A stretch of 64,000 bases of DNA from Sphingomonas hylomeconis (GCF_025370105.1 NZ_JANQBK010000005.1:234022-298021); one strand, 5' to 3'. Counted from the stretch's first letter, positions 17,291 to 25,465 are shown. Notes: a model not told the origin generated them from the sequence alone. Numbers and translations are program-made.

Positions 17291-17976
17291 CGCGTGCAGC
17301 GCGTCCCAGCGCAGCCCCGCGCGATATCTCGCACGTCATCGTGCTGGGCAATCCGGATGCCGCGAGCTTCAGTCATGCCGTCGCCAACGCCTATCGCGAT
17401 GCGGTGATCGAATGCGGCCAGCAGGCGGTCGTCCGCGATCTCTATGCCATGCACTTCGATCCGTTGCTCAAGGCCGACGAGCGCCCCGGGCGCCGCGGCA
17501 CCGCACCCGCAGCGGACGTCGTCGCCGAGATCGATCTGGTGCGCGACGCCTCGGTCATCACGCTCGTCTATCCCTTGTGGTACGGGCTGCCCCCGGCGAT
17601 CATCAAGGGCTATATCGATCGCGTGCTCGGCGCCGGCTTCTCGGCGCGCGACATCGTTGCCGGCAGCTCCCACGGACTGTTGCACGGCAAGCGCTTCATG
17701 AGCTTCAGCAGCTCGGCCTCGACCCGCCCATGGCTCGAGGAACATGGCCAATGGGTGTCGATCCGCCAGGCGCTCGACACCTATCTCGCCACGATCTTCG
17801 CGCTGGAAGAAGGCGGGCATGTCCATTTCGATGCGATCGTCGAGGGCGTGTCCGAACAATATGTCGCGGAATGCCTTGCCGACGTGCGCGAACGTGCCCG
17901 GCGGACCTGCTCGCACTTGCTCAGCAACCGTCATCACCAGCGCCAGCGCGCGCTGCTGCACACCGAGCGGCTGTGA
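17287..17976 (+). CDS. Flavodoxin-fold NAD(P)H oxidoreductase
   Basis: This 229-residue cytoplasmic protein has the NQO1/KefF-type flavodoxin-2 fold. It opens with a strand (HVIVLGNPDAASFSHAVANA) that holds the phosphate loop. The segment VYPLWYGLPPAIIKGYIDRVL (from about residue 93) shapes the flavin and quinone pocket. Relatives reduce quinones by two electrons with NAD(P)H. It starts at GTG 17287, overlapping the small membrane gene, and its own stop overlaps the GTG of the transpeptidase. The exact electron acceptor cannot be told. Confidence 0.82.
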   Translation: MTRAARPSAAPRDISHVIVLGNPDAASFSHAVANAYRDAVIECGQQAVVRDLYAMHFDPLLKADERPGRRGTAPAADVVAEIDLVRDASVITLVYPLWYGLPPAIIKGYIDRVLGAGFSARDIVAGSSHGLLHGKRFMSFSSSASTRPWLEEHGQWVSIRQALDTYLATIFALEEGGHVHFDAIVEGVSEQYVAECLADVRERARRTCSHLLSNRHHQRQRALLHTERL

Positions 17977-18950
17977 CCGGCCGCGCCGGGCTGCGCCTCG
18001 CCTGTTTGCTGATGCCGCTACTGCTGTTGCTGTCCGCCCCGCTCGCAGCGCAGCAAGCAACGCCTCCGCCGGCCCCGCTCGACCGGGTCACCGTCCAGTC
18101 CGCGGTCGAGCGTCTCAAGCCCGGCGAGTATCTCTGGGCGCCGCAGGTAGCACCGGCCGGGCCGATCCTGCTGATCGTCAACGTCACCACGCAGCGCGGC
18201 ATCCTCTATCGCAACGGGCTGCCGATCGGGATCACCACCGTGTCCACCGGACGCGACGGTCATCGCACGCCAACCGGTGTTTTCACCGTGCTGCAAAGGC
18301 AGGTTGAGCATTATTCCAGCCTCTACGAAAACGCCCCCATGCCCTACATGCAACGGCTGACCTGGGACGGGGTGGCGTTGCATGGTGGCGTGCTGCCCGG
18401 CTACCCGGCCTCGCATGGCTGCATCAGGCTGCCGAAGAAATTCGCGCGCCTGCTGTACGCCGAGACCCGCCTCGGCATGACCGTGATGGTCGTCGCACAG
18501 GATGCCCTGCCTGCGCTCGCGCCGACGACCGCGCCGCTGCCGACAGCGGCGGGCGATACCGAAGCAACAGGGAGTTATGTTTGGTATCCGGAGCGCGCGC
18601 CGACCGGGCCGGTGTCGATCGTCGTGAGCGTGGCGGATCGGATGCTCGTCGTGCTGCGCAACGGCCGCGAGATCGGCACCGCGGACGTACGGATAGCTGC
18701 AGACATCGCGCAGCCGCTGTTGTTCCTGTTCGACTCCACCGGCCCGTCCGGCGACCATTGGAGCCGGGTCGCGCTGCCGATCGGGAGCACGGCGCCCATG
18801 CCAGCGCTGAGCGCAGCCGATATCACGCCGCCGGCAGCATTCCAGCCGATCCTGCGCGCCATTCTCGCGCCCGGCGCGACCGTGCTGATCATCCCGGATT
18901 CGATCGGGCGCCGCCCGCCCGTTCCCGCCGCGCCGCGCGAGGACGAATGA
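17973..18950 (+). CDS. L,D-transpeptidase with a second, degenerate YkuD half
   Basis: This secreted 325-residue cell-wall enzyme has a signal peptide (LLLLLSAPLAAQ). The YkuD catalytic motif is complete: H137 in ALHGG and SHGCIRL with H148 and C150. Such enzymes form 3-3 peptidoglycan crosslinks or attach proteins to the wall. From about residue 195 the sequence repeats the first half: GEYLWAPQVAPAGPILLIVN is echoed by GSYVWYPERAPTGPVSIVVS, and LYRNGLPIG by VLRNGREIG. The second copy lacks the H and C active-site part. GTG 17973 overlaps the upstream stop as GTGA and makes a clean signal peptide start. Confidence 0.85.
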   Translation: MTGRAGLRLACLLMPLLLLLSAPLAAQQATPPPAPLDRVTVQSAVERLKPGEYLWAPQVAPAGPILLIVNVTTQRGILYRNGLPIGITTVSTGRDGHRTPTGVFTVLQRQVEHYSSLYENAPMPYMQRLTWDGVALHGGVLPGYPASHGCIRLPKKFARLLYAETRLGMTVMVVAQDALPALAPTTAPLPTAAGDTEATGSYVWYPERAPTGPVSIVVSVADRMLVVLRNGREIGTADVRIAADIAQPLLFLFDSTGPSGDHWSRVALPIGSTAPMPALSAADITPPAAFQPILRAILAPGATVLIIPDSIGRRPPVPAAPREDE

Positions 18951-18998
18951 GCGGTCAAGCCGATGGCTTAACTTAGGTTGTCGTACCAGCGGCAGAAT

Positions 18999-19007
18999 CC
19001 GTTACGG
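18999..19007. promoter_or_regulatory. CCGTTACGG element in front of fixL
   Basis: CCGTTACGG is a 9-base inverted repeat 10 bases before the chosen fixL ATG. It may allow feedback by FixJ if the CCGTA word is its site. Confidence 0.25.
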
Positions 19008-19016
19008 TTGCGCAAG

Positions 19017-20633
19017 ATGGCCTCGCGAACGCCTTTTGCCGGGGAGCCAAGCGCTCGGCCTGCATGGTGGATGACGTTGCTGAACAGGCTGCGCCGCAGC
19101 ACCGTTGCGCCCGCCCTTGGTCGCGCGCCCGATCCTGTCTCGACCGACGAACTGAATCTGCTGATCGACGGCGCGATCGGCTATGCCATCTACATGCTCG
19201 ATACCGATGGGCGGGTCACGTTCTGGAACAAGGGCGCGGAGCGGCTCAAGGGCTGGGGCGAGAGCGAGGCGATCGGCGCGCATACCAGCCTCTTCTACCC
19301 GCCGGCCGATTTGCACTCCGGCAAGCCGACCGCCGATCTCGAGATCGCCGAGCGGGTCGGCCGGTTCGAGGAAGATGCTTGGCGGCAGCGCAAGGATGGT
19401 TCGGAATTCCTCGCCCATGTATCGATCACGGCGCTGCGCGACGAGGCCGGCCGGTTGCGCGGCTTCGGCAAGGTGATCCGCGACATCACCAGCCAGCGCG
19501 CCGCCGAACATGCACTGAAGGCCAATGCCGCGCATCTCGCCTCGATCCTCGCCACCGTGCCCGATGCGATGATCGTCATCGACGAGCGCGGCCGCACCTT
19601 GTCGTTCAGCCGCGCCGCGGAAACCCTGTTCGGCTTTTCCGAACACGAAATGCTCGGGCAGAACATCGCCTGCCTGATGCCATCGCCCGATCGCGAGGCG
19701 CATGACCGCTATCTGCTCCATTATCTGCGCACCGGCGAACGCAAGGTCATCGGCAAGGGGCGTACGGTCACCGGGCGCAAACGGGATGGCACGACGTTTC
19801 CGATGGAATTGTCGGTCGGCGAGGCGAATGCCGACGGGCAACGCGTGTTCACGGGGTTCATCCGCGACCTCACCGGGCAACAGGCCGCCGAAGAGCGGAT
19901 CGAGGCGCTGCGCTCCGATCTGATCCACGTCGCACGCGTCAGTGCGATGGGCACGATGGCCTCGACGCTGGCGCACGAGCTTAACCAGCCGATCACCGCG
20001 ATCGCCAATTATACCCAAGGGGTGCGCGATCTGCTCGACGATCCACAGCCCGCCGATCTGCCCGCGATCCGCGAGGCGCTTGACGAGGCGACGACGGAAG
20101 CGATCCGGGCCGGCAATATCGTCCGCCGGTTGCGCGAATTCGTCGCCCGCGGCGACCTGGAGCGCGCGGTGACCGATCTGCACGAACTGGTCGCTCAGGC
20201 CGGCAAGCTCGGCCTGATCGGGGCGCGCGAACGCGGCGTCGAGGTTGCAATCGACCTCGATCCCGCGGCCCGCACGGTGTATGTCGACAAGATCCAGATA
20301 CAGCAGGTGCTGATCAACCTGATGCGCAACGCGATCGAGGCGATGGCGACATCCGAATGTCGCCGGCTGTTGATCACCAGCCAGCGACAGGGAGCGGATT
20401 TGGTCCGTGTCAGCGTATGCGATTCCGGCCCCGGCATTACGCCCGCTATTGCCGACACGCTGTTCCGCGCCTTCAACAGTTCGAAAAGCGACGGCATGGG
20501 GCTCGGCCTGTCGATCTGCCGCACGATCGTCGAGGCCAATGGCGGGCATATCTGGACCGAGCCGAGCTCGTTGGGCGGCGCGGCATTTCATTTTACCCTG
20601 TTGCAGGCAGAAGCAGAGATGGCGCATGACTGA
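19017..20633 (+). CDS. fixL: Haem-PAS oxygen sensor histidine kinase FixL
   Basis: FixL senses oxygen through a haem PAS domain and phosphorylates FixJ when oxygen falls. The 538-residue protein has no membrane segment. PAS1 spans about 45-160 and the haem PAS about 165-290. The haem pocket is intact: H229 (REAHDRY) and R249 (GKGRTVTG) are 20 residues apart, exactly as H200 and R220 in Bradyrhizobium FixL. The kinase core has H320 (LAHELNQP), N box NLMRNAIEA, DSGPG and GMGLGLSIC. ATG 19017 is chosen although it has no ribosome site; TTG 18978 and a later ATG near 19071 are alternatives. fixJ overlaps its end by 8 bases. Confidence 0.92.
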   Translation: MASRTPFAGEPSARPAWWMTLLNRLRRSTVAPALGRAPDPVSTDELNLLIDGAIGYAIYMLDTDGRVTFWNKGAERLKGWGESEAIGAHTSLFYPPADLHSGKPTADLEIAERVGRFEEDAWRQRKDGSEFLAHVSITALRDEAGRLRGFGKVIRDITSQRAAEHALKANAAHLASILATVPDAMIVIDERGRTLSFSRAAETLFGFSEHEMLGQNIACLMPSPDREAHDRYLLHYLRTGERKVIGKGRTVTGRKRDGTTFPMELSVGEANADGQRVFTGFIRDLTGQQAAEERIEALRSDLIHVARVSAMGTMASTLAHELNQPITAIANYTQGVRDLLDDPQPADLPAIREALDEATTEAIRAGNIVRRLREFVARGDLERAVTDLHELVAQAGKLGLIGARERGVEVAIDLDPAARTVYVDKIQIQQVLINLMRNAIEAMATSECRRLLITSQRQGADLVRVSVCDSGPGITPAIADTLFRAFNSSKSDGMGLGLSICRTIVEANGGHIWTEPSSLGGAAFHFTLLQAEAEMAHD

Positions 20634-21249
20634 ACAACGGTTGATCCATATCATCGACGATGAAGACGCGATCCGACGGTCGGCCAGTTTCATGCTCAAG
20701 ACATCCGGCTTTCTGGTCGAAACCTGGCCGTCGGGCGTCGCCTTCCTCAGGGAGGCGCGGCACGCGCAGCACGGGTGCGTGTTGCTCGACGTGCGCATGC
20801 CCGAGATGGACGGGTTGCAGGTGCAGCAAACGATGAACGAGCGTGGCATTGCGATGCCCGTGATCATCCTGACCGGGCACGGCGACATTTCGATCGCGGT
20901 CCGCGCGATGAAGGCGGGCGCGGTGGATTTCATCGAAAAACCGTTCGAGAAAGCGGTGTTGCTCACCGCGATCGCGGCAGCGTTCGAGCGGCTCGATCGC
21001 GCTGAGTCCGAAGCGATGCGTGCCGCCGGCGCCGCGATCGCCATTGCCGGGCTGACGCTGCGCGAGCGCGAGGTACTCGATGGGTTGGCGCAGGGGTTGC
21101 CCAACAAGACGATCGCCTATGATTTCGGCATTTCACCGCGTACCGTCGAGGTTCACCGCGCCAATATCATGACCAAGCTGCAGGCGCGCAGCCTGTCCGA
21201 TGCGTTGCGCGTCGCGTTCGCCGCCGGGCTTGGCAAGGCAGACGCCTAG
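20626..21249 (+). CDS. fixJ: Response regulator FixJ (LuxR-type output)
   Basis: FixJ is the DNA-binding partner of FixL and activates microaerobic genes. At 207 residues it has a receiver domain with D11, D12 and phosphoacceptor D55 (LLDVRMPEMDG) and K in FIEKPFEK. A LuxR-type helix-turn-helix follows (LTLREREVLDGLAQG, then ISPRTVEVHRANIMTKL). ATG 20626 lies inside the fixL end, so translation is coupled. No fixK follows; the Fnr at 6.4 kb or the stress genes around it are the likely targets. The convergent nitroreductase ends 7 bases away. Confidence 0.92.
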   Translation: MTEQRLIHIIDDEDAIRRSASFMLKTSGFLVETWPSGVAFLREARHAQHGCVLLDVRMPEMDGLQVQQTMNERGIAMPVIILTGHGDISIAVRAMKAGAVDFIEKPFEKAVLLTAIAAAFERLDRAESEAMRAAGAAIAIAGLTLREREVLDGLAQGLPNKTIAYDFGISPRTVEVHRANIMTKLQARSLSDALRVAFAAGLGKADA

Positions 21250-21256
21250 GCACGGC

Positions 21257-22369
21257 TCAGGCCATCTGCGGATCGAGCACCGCCGAAACCGGTCGTCGCA
21301 GCGAAAACGGGCGCGCTGCACCACGGCCGAACCGCATGACGATATCGGGCCGCCGCCCGGCCATCCCCAGCAACGATGCCAGTGCGGGCCGCAATGGGAC
21401 GACCTCGACGGGTTGGTTCACGAACGCGCATTTCAGCCCCAGCGCGGTCGCCTGCAGCGCAAAACGCTGGCACGCCCGCCCCACCTCGATCCAGTGATCG
21501 CGATCCGCGCCTGCCCCTGCAAAGATCGCCAGCCCAGCGGAGGTTGCGAGTTGGTTGTCGAGCCGCTTGTTCTCATCTTGTGCGGTCATCAGCCGGTCGA
21601 ATGCGATCGGCCCGGCCCAGGACGGCAGCGACGGGTTGCCGCTTGCCCCGCTGAACAATCCGTCGCCATGGCGGATCGCCTCCCGCGGATTGTACCGCAG
21701 CCACCGCTTGAGTTCGCCGCGGAAGGCGGGGTCGTTCAATTGCGCCGTATTGCCCGCGATGACCAGATCGCGCACCCGGTTGATCGCGCGGCGTTCGGTG
21801 AGCAGCGTGATTTCGACCCCCGGCAGGGCGGCCGCGGCCATCAGCAGCCGTAGTTCGGCAGTCGTGCAGGGTTGGCCGTCAAACGCGCCGCGCGTCGATT
21901 GACGGTGCGGGATCGCCGCAAACAACACATCTTGCGTCGGCCTCATGGGGTGAAAGCTGAAGCCGATTGCGTATTCGGTGCCCGATCGCGGCGCAATCTC
22001 GCTACGCCGGCCAGCGGCGGCGGCGGCGAGCCGCAAATTCTCTGTCGCACAGCCCAGGCTGACGAACAGATGATGGTCGTCCGGATCGACCACCGACGTG
22101 CGGCGCGTGAAGTCAGGCAGCAGGTCGATACGTTCCGTGCCGATGCGAAACCGCCACGGCTGGCTATTGTGGCCGTTGGCGGCCAGCGTCGCGAAACGGA
22201 CCAGCGCGTGGAGCGAGGGATCGATCATCAGCGCCGCACGTGCCGCCGCCGCTGCGGCATCATAGTCGGCCATCGCTCCCATGCCGTTCAGCGCAAGCCC
22301 GGTGCCGCCGGCGCCGAGCGCAACCGCCGCGCCGCCGCCGATCAGGATCTGCCGTCTATCGATCAGCAT
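21257..22369 (-). CDS. Acg-family nitroreductase with Tat-like signal
   Basis: This 370-residue protein of the nitroreductase superfamily belongs to the Acg group, known from hypoxia-induced mycobacterial genes. The diagnostic ANGHNSQPWRF motif is at about residue 64. The N-terminus DRRQILIGGGAAVALGAGG looks like a twin-arginine or uncleaved membrane signal, so the enzyme may act in the periplasm. Acg proteins are thought to bind FMN with poor reductase activity, perhaps storing it. ATG 22369 begins the signal; the longer frame to 22666 is antisense to the next gene's tail. It is convergent with fixJ. Confidence 0.82.
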   Translation of the reverse strand: MLIDRRQILIGGGAAVALGAGGTGLALNGMGAMADYDAAAAAARAALMIDPSLHALVRFATLAANGHNSQPWRFRIGTERIDLLPDFTRRTSVVDPDDHHLFVSLGCATENLRLAAAAAGRRSEIAPRSGTEYAIGFSFHPMRPTQDVLFAAIPHRQSTRGAFDGQPCTTAELRLLMAAAALPGVEITLLTERRAINRVRDLVIAGNTAQLNDPAFRGELKRWLRYNPREAIRHGDGLFSGASGNPSLPSWAGPIAFDRLMTAQDENKRLDNQLATSAGLAIFAGAGADRDHWIEVGRACQRFALQATALGLKCAFVNQPVEVVPLRPALASLLGMAGRRPDIVMRFGRGAARPFSLRRPVSAVLDPQMA

Positions 22370-22433
22370 CGCAGGGTCTTTCCGGATCGGGCGTGCCGCC
22401 GCACGGCAGCAGGCGGTGGGATGTGACGCACCG

Positions 22434-23681
22434 TCAGCGCGGAACCAGATTGTCCAATTTGTCGAAGATCGACCGCTTGCGCTTCTTTGCCGCCGGCCGG
22501 TCCCGGTCGCCAGCTGCCGCGCCTTCCACGTCCATCTCCGGCATCGCCATCCCCAGCATGCCGCGATAGGTCGATTTGGTGCGCAGCTTGGCGGTCCAGT
22601 CCGGCTGCCAGCCGGCCGGTGCGCGCGGCGGGCGCGGCGGATAGCTCCAATTGGCCTCGCTGCCATAAGCGGTGATGCTGAGCATCGCCTGGGGTGCCGC
22701 CGCGATCACTTCGGCTGGCACCGTGCAGCGATCCGCGCTGCGCGGCAGCAACACGCGTTGCTGCACCAGCCGTGCGGCATCGGCGCCGGCGATGAAATCG
22801 GCCGACAGGTCCGCGGTCTGCACCTCGCTGGAATTCCACATCACCATGTCGCCGCTGGCGGAGCCGCCGATCGTGCTGACGAACCAGCCCTGTGCGGTGC
22901 CGATCGGCTGCCAGGTAATTGGCGACGCCCCCGATGCCGCCCCCGATGTCGCCCCCGATGCCGCCGTCGCGCTGGCACCCAAGCGGACCGGGCCGAGGAA
23001 ATCCTGTGCCGGCCCGATCGTGAAGCGGAGCTCCGGTGAATAATTGCCGCGCACGACATGTTCGCCGACCAGCGAGCCGGTCGGCGGCACGTCGCGAGCA
23101 AGCCGCGCGTTGGGCCATTCACCATATGAGGCAAAGCGCGCCGGCGACGGCGCGGTCGCCTGATGCAGCGATACGCCGCGGAACAGCGGTGCCGCCTTGC
23201 CGGCAGTCAGCGTGGCGAAATCGATGATCGCCGGCTGGCCGCTGCGGGCATGCTCGCCGCATCCCCAAAAGATGAGGATGCGTCCGCGCGGTCGTTCATA
23301 GTGACCGGGCGATCCCGGTTCGGGCCGCTCGGATGCCTGGTCGCGGCGGGGCGAGACGAGCGGCAGGCTCGGCCCGACCGCCAGCGCTCCGGGCGGCAGA
23401 TGTTCGGCAGCGGGCTCGCTCGATGGGCGCTGCTGCGATCCCAGTTGCAGGCGCAGCGTATGCGCGAAGCGTGCGCCTCCGCCCCCCCGGCCAAGCATTG
23501 CCGACATCATGTCGCGCGTCGATCGCCCGCTTATCATGCCACCGATCCCCGATGTCGTTTCGGCGGTCATCCAATAGTCGGCCGGCGTCCTGCCCGCGCG
23601 CTGCCCGTTGGCGGCGAACACCAGCGCCGCGGCCGCGCTGACGCCACCCAGCACCATCACCTGTCGGGACCGGCCGTGCAT
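22434..23681 (-). CDS. Secreted protein of unknown function, 415 aa
   Basis: I do not recognise a named domain. The N-terminus (VMVLGGVSAAAALVFAANGQ) is a signal peptide or anchor, followed by a GGMISGRSTRDMMSAMLGRGGGGARF segment beginning near residue 46. The rest looks like a beta-rich extracytoplasmic protein (RILIFWGCGEHAR, then NYSPELRFTIGPAQDFLGPV). A short A-S-G repeat lies at about 245-258, encoded by a 12-base tandem repeat. The C-terminus is basic (KKRKRS). It is transcribed toward the nitroreductase gene, 64 bases away, and diverges from hsp20 over a region rich in CCGTA words. Confidence 0.72.
   Translation of the reverse strand: MHGRSRQVMVLGGVSAAAALVFAANGQRAGRTPADYWMTAETTSGIGGMISGRSTRDMMSAMLGRGGGGARFAHTLRLQLGSQQRPSSEPAAEHLPPGALAVGPSLPLVSPRRDQASERPEPGSPGHYERPRGRILIFWGCGEHARSGQPAIIDFATLTAGKAAPLFRGVSLHQATAPSPARFASYGEWPNARLARDVPPTGSLVGEHVVRGNYSPELRFTIGPAQDFLGPVRLGASATAASGATSGAASGASPITWQPIGTAQGWFVSTIGGSASGDMVMWNSSEVQTADLSADFIAGADAARLVQQRVLLPRSADRCTVPAEVIAAAPQAMLSITAYGSEANWSYPPRPPRAPAGWQPDWTAKLRTKSTYRGMLGMAMPEMDVEGAAAGDRDRPAAKKRKRSIFDKLDNLVPR
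22927..22966. repeat. 12-base tandem repeat inside the 415-aa gene
   Basis: About three copies of GCCCCCGATGYC run in tandem in frame and encode the A-S-G-rich linker of the unknown secreted protein. The copy number could vary by slippage without breaking the frame. Confidence 0.6.
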
Positions 23682-23692
23682 ATCGTGTCTCC

Positions 23693-23761
23693 CCGTAAGA
23701 TCCGCCGCGATGTTGCCGGTTGGCGGGCCGGTGTCGCTATTGTGGTTTACCCGTAATCCGG
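23693..23761. promoter_or_regulatory. CCGTAA pair between the unknown secreted gene and hsp20
   Basis: CCGTAAGATCCG (23693) and CCGTAATCCGG (23751) lie 58 bases apart in the divergent promoter; a third word, ATACGG, is at 23813 before hsp20. This is the densest cluster of the element in the window. Confidence 0.4.
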
Positions 23762-23867
23762 CGCGGCGCAGCGCTCCGTGAATCTACGAATGGAGCCGCG
23801 GGCGCCGCCGCCATACGGATATCGCCTCTTTGACGCCGCCCCGCGGGGCCTGATTGGAGACCAGACG

Positions 23868-24368
23868 ATGAACGACGTAGTGGACACGCCTGCAAAACCC
23901 CAACCCATCCCCCGCGATGCGCTGAGCCCCTTCGGCGCCCCGATCGGCTGGTTGCGCACGGAGATCGACCGGCTGTTTGACGATTTCGGCCGTCCGGCGC
24001 GCAGCGCGTTCGATTTCGGGATGCGCTCGTTGCTGCCGATGCCGGCGCTCGACATGGTCGAGGGCGAGCATGACTATCGGCTCACCGCCGAACTGCCCGG
24101 CCTTTCCGAACAGGACGTCGAGGTCACCGTCGAGGATGGCATCCTGTTTGTGTCGGGCGAGAAGAAGGAAGAGGCAGATCGCCGCGACGGGGGATTCATG
24201 TTGAGCGAACGACGTTACGGCGCTTTCGCACGCCAAATGAAATTACCGCCCGATGTCGACCCCGGCGCGATCACCGCCAAGGTCAAGGACGGGGTGCTGA
24301 CCGTGACACTGGCCAAGGACAAGGGCGCGGTGAAGCAAAGCCGCAAGATCGCGGTCGAAAAGGCCTGA
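23868..24368 (+). CDS. Small heat shock protein Hsp20
   Basis: An alpha-crystallin-type chaperone that holds unfolding proteins in the cytoplasm. The 166-residue protein has a variable N-terminal arm (1-60) and a crystallin domain (about 62-155) with ALDMVEGEHDYRLTAELPGL, DGILFVSGEKK and the G-V-L-T-V motif (DGVLTVTLAK). ATG 23868 with GGAGA upstream is preferred over the ORF opening at 23778. A strong hairpin follows. CCGTA words upstream and the USP, Acg and fixLJ neighbours suggest control by low oxygen rather than heat alone. Confidence 0.92.
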   Translation: MNDVVDTPAKPQPIPRDALSPFGAPIGWLRTEIDRLFDDFGRPARSAFDFGMRSLLPMPALDMVEGEHDYRLTAELPGLSEQDVEVTVEDGILFVSGEKKEEADRRDGGFMLSERRYGAFARQMKLPPDVDPGAITAKVKDGVLTVTLAKDKGAVKQSRKIAVEKA

Positions 24369-24374
24369 GCCCCT

Positions 24375-24403
24375 CGCCGCCCGCGGCGCTCCCGCGGGCG
24401 GCG
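24375..24403. terminator. Bidirectional hairpin between hsp20 and tauE
   Basis: CGCCGCCCGCG pairs with CGCGGGCGGCG over 7 bases, directly after the hsp20 stop and before the convergent permease end. Confidence 0.7.
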
Positions 24404-24421
24404 CGCGCGGTCAGCGATCGA

Positions 24422-25198
24422 TTACAAGACCAATTTGATTCCGACCAGCGCCAGCGTCACGGCGAGGAGCGGCGTCAGCGCTCGATCCGACAGACGCCGC
24501 GAGGCCAGGCTGCCGATGACGATACCGGGAATCGAGCCAGCCAATAGCGACAGGAGCAGCGAGACGTCGACCGAACCGAGCGCCCAGTGGCCGATGCCGG
24601 CGATCAGCGTCAGCGGCACGGCATGGGCGATGTCGGAGCCGACCAACCTGCTGGCGGGCTGCGTTGGATATAGCAGCAGCAGCGCGGTCATGCCCAGCGC
24701 GCCCGCGCCGACCGAGGTCAGCGACACCATGATGCCGAGCATGACGCCGAGCGCCGTCGTCAGCCAGCCGATCCGCTGCGGCGCGATCTCCGCGAACTGC
24801 GCTGCATAGCGGCCGACGATGCGGTGGCGAAACACCATTGCGACGGCGGTGGCCAGCAGCGCCACGCCCAACAGGGGCGTCAGCCAGTCGGTCGTCCCTC
24901 CCTGCGACCCCAGATAGCGCAGCCATGCCAAGGTGAGCACTGCCGCGGGAACGCTGCCTGCGGCCAAGCGTCGCACGATACGCCAGTCGACCGTGCCGCC
25001 GGCCCCATGCACCGCGGTGCCCACTGCCTTGGTCATCGAGGCGTAGAGGAGATCGGTGCCGACGGCCGTCGCGGGGTGGAAGCCGAATGCGAGCACCAGC
25101 AAGGGCGTCATCAGCGATCCGCCACCGACGCCGGTCAGGCCGACCAGAAGGCCCACGCCGAGGCCTGCCGACGAATAGAGCGGATTGAAGTCAATCAA
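24422..25198 (-). CDS. TauE/SafE family membrane permease
   Basis: This 258-residue inner-membrane protein has about eight hydrophobic helices. The family motif GLLVGLTGVGGGSLMTPLL is near residue 15, and the related GVMLGIMVSLTSVGAGALG is in the second half. Relatives export sulfite, sulfoacetate or other small anions. The start is TTG 25198 with AAGGA about 10 bases upstream; no ATG fits as well. It is convergent with hsp20. The substrate cannot be told. About 267 bases upstream hold no gene or clear signal that I can see. Confidence 0.83.
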   Translation of the reverse strand: MIDFNPLYSSAGLGVGLLVGLTGVGGGSLMTPLLVLAFGFHPATAVGTDLLYASMTKAVGTAVHGAGGTVDWRIVRRLAAGSVPAAVLTLAWLRYLGSQGGTTDWLTPLLGVALLATAVAMVFRHRIVGRYAAQFAEIAPQRIGWLTTALGVMLGIMVSLTSVGAGALGMTALLLLYPTQPASRLVGSDIAHAVPLTLIAGIGHWALGSVDVSLLLSLLAGSIPGIVIGSLASRRLSDRALTPLLAVTLALVGIKLVL

Positions 25199-25465
25199 CA
25201 GACGATCCTTATCGCCCCGGCGCCGGCGCAGGAGACAGTGTTCCGCTGGGTAAGCGATCCTGCGCCGCTGTCCAGCGGGGCATGGGCTGCTGTGCCAAGG
25301 TGGATCGACGCGGCGGGCACCTCAGCTTCCAGGTCCACTAGCCATAAGCAGCGGCGTAACGGCCGTCACGCCAGTCCGCGATTTTCGCGCGTAAAGCGAA
25401 CGTCATCGGTAATGTCTGATCGGGCGGCTGGACAATTCGCAAACCGCCTATCGGCCGCCCGTGCG

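Noticed and set aside
25185..25198. Fnr-like half palindrome (TTGATTGACTTCAA on the minus strand) at the tauE start
   Set aside because: It has a mismatch in the core and overlaps the start codon and first codons, so it is more likely chance.
25199..25465. 267-base gap between the TauE gene and the sugar kinase
   Set aside because: Examined on both strands: no convincing small gene, RNA or hairpin. Only a GCGTAACGGCCG word similar to one near ompW was seen, too weak to call.
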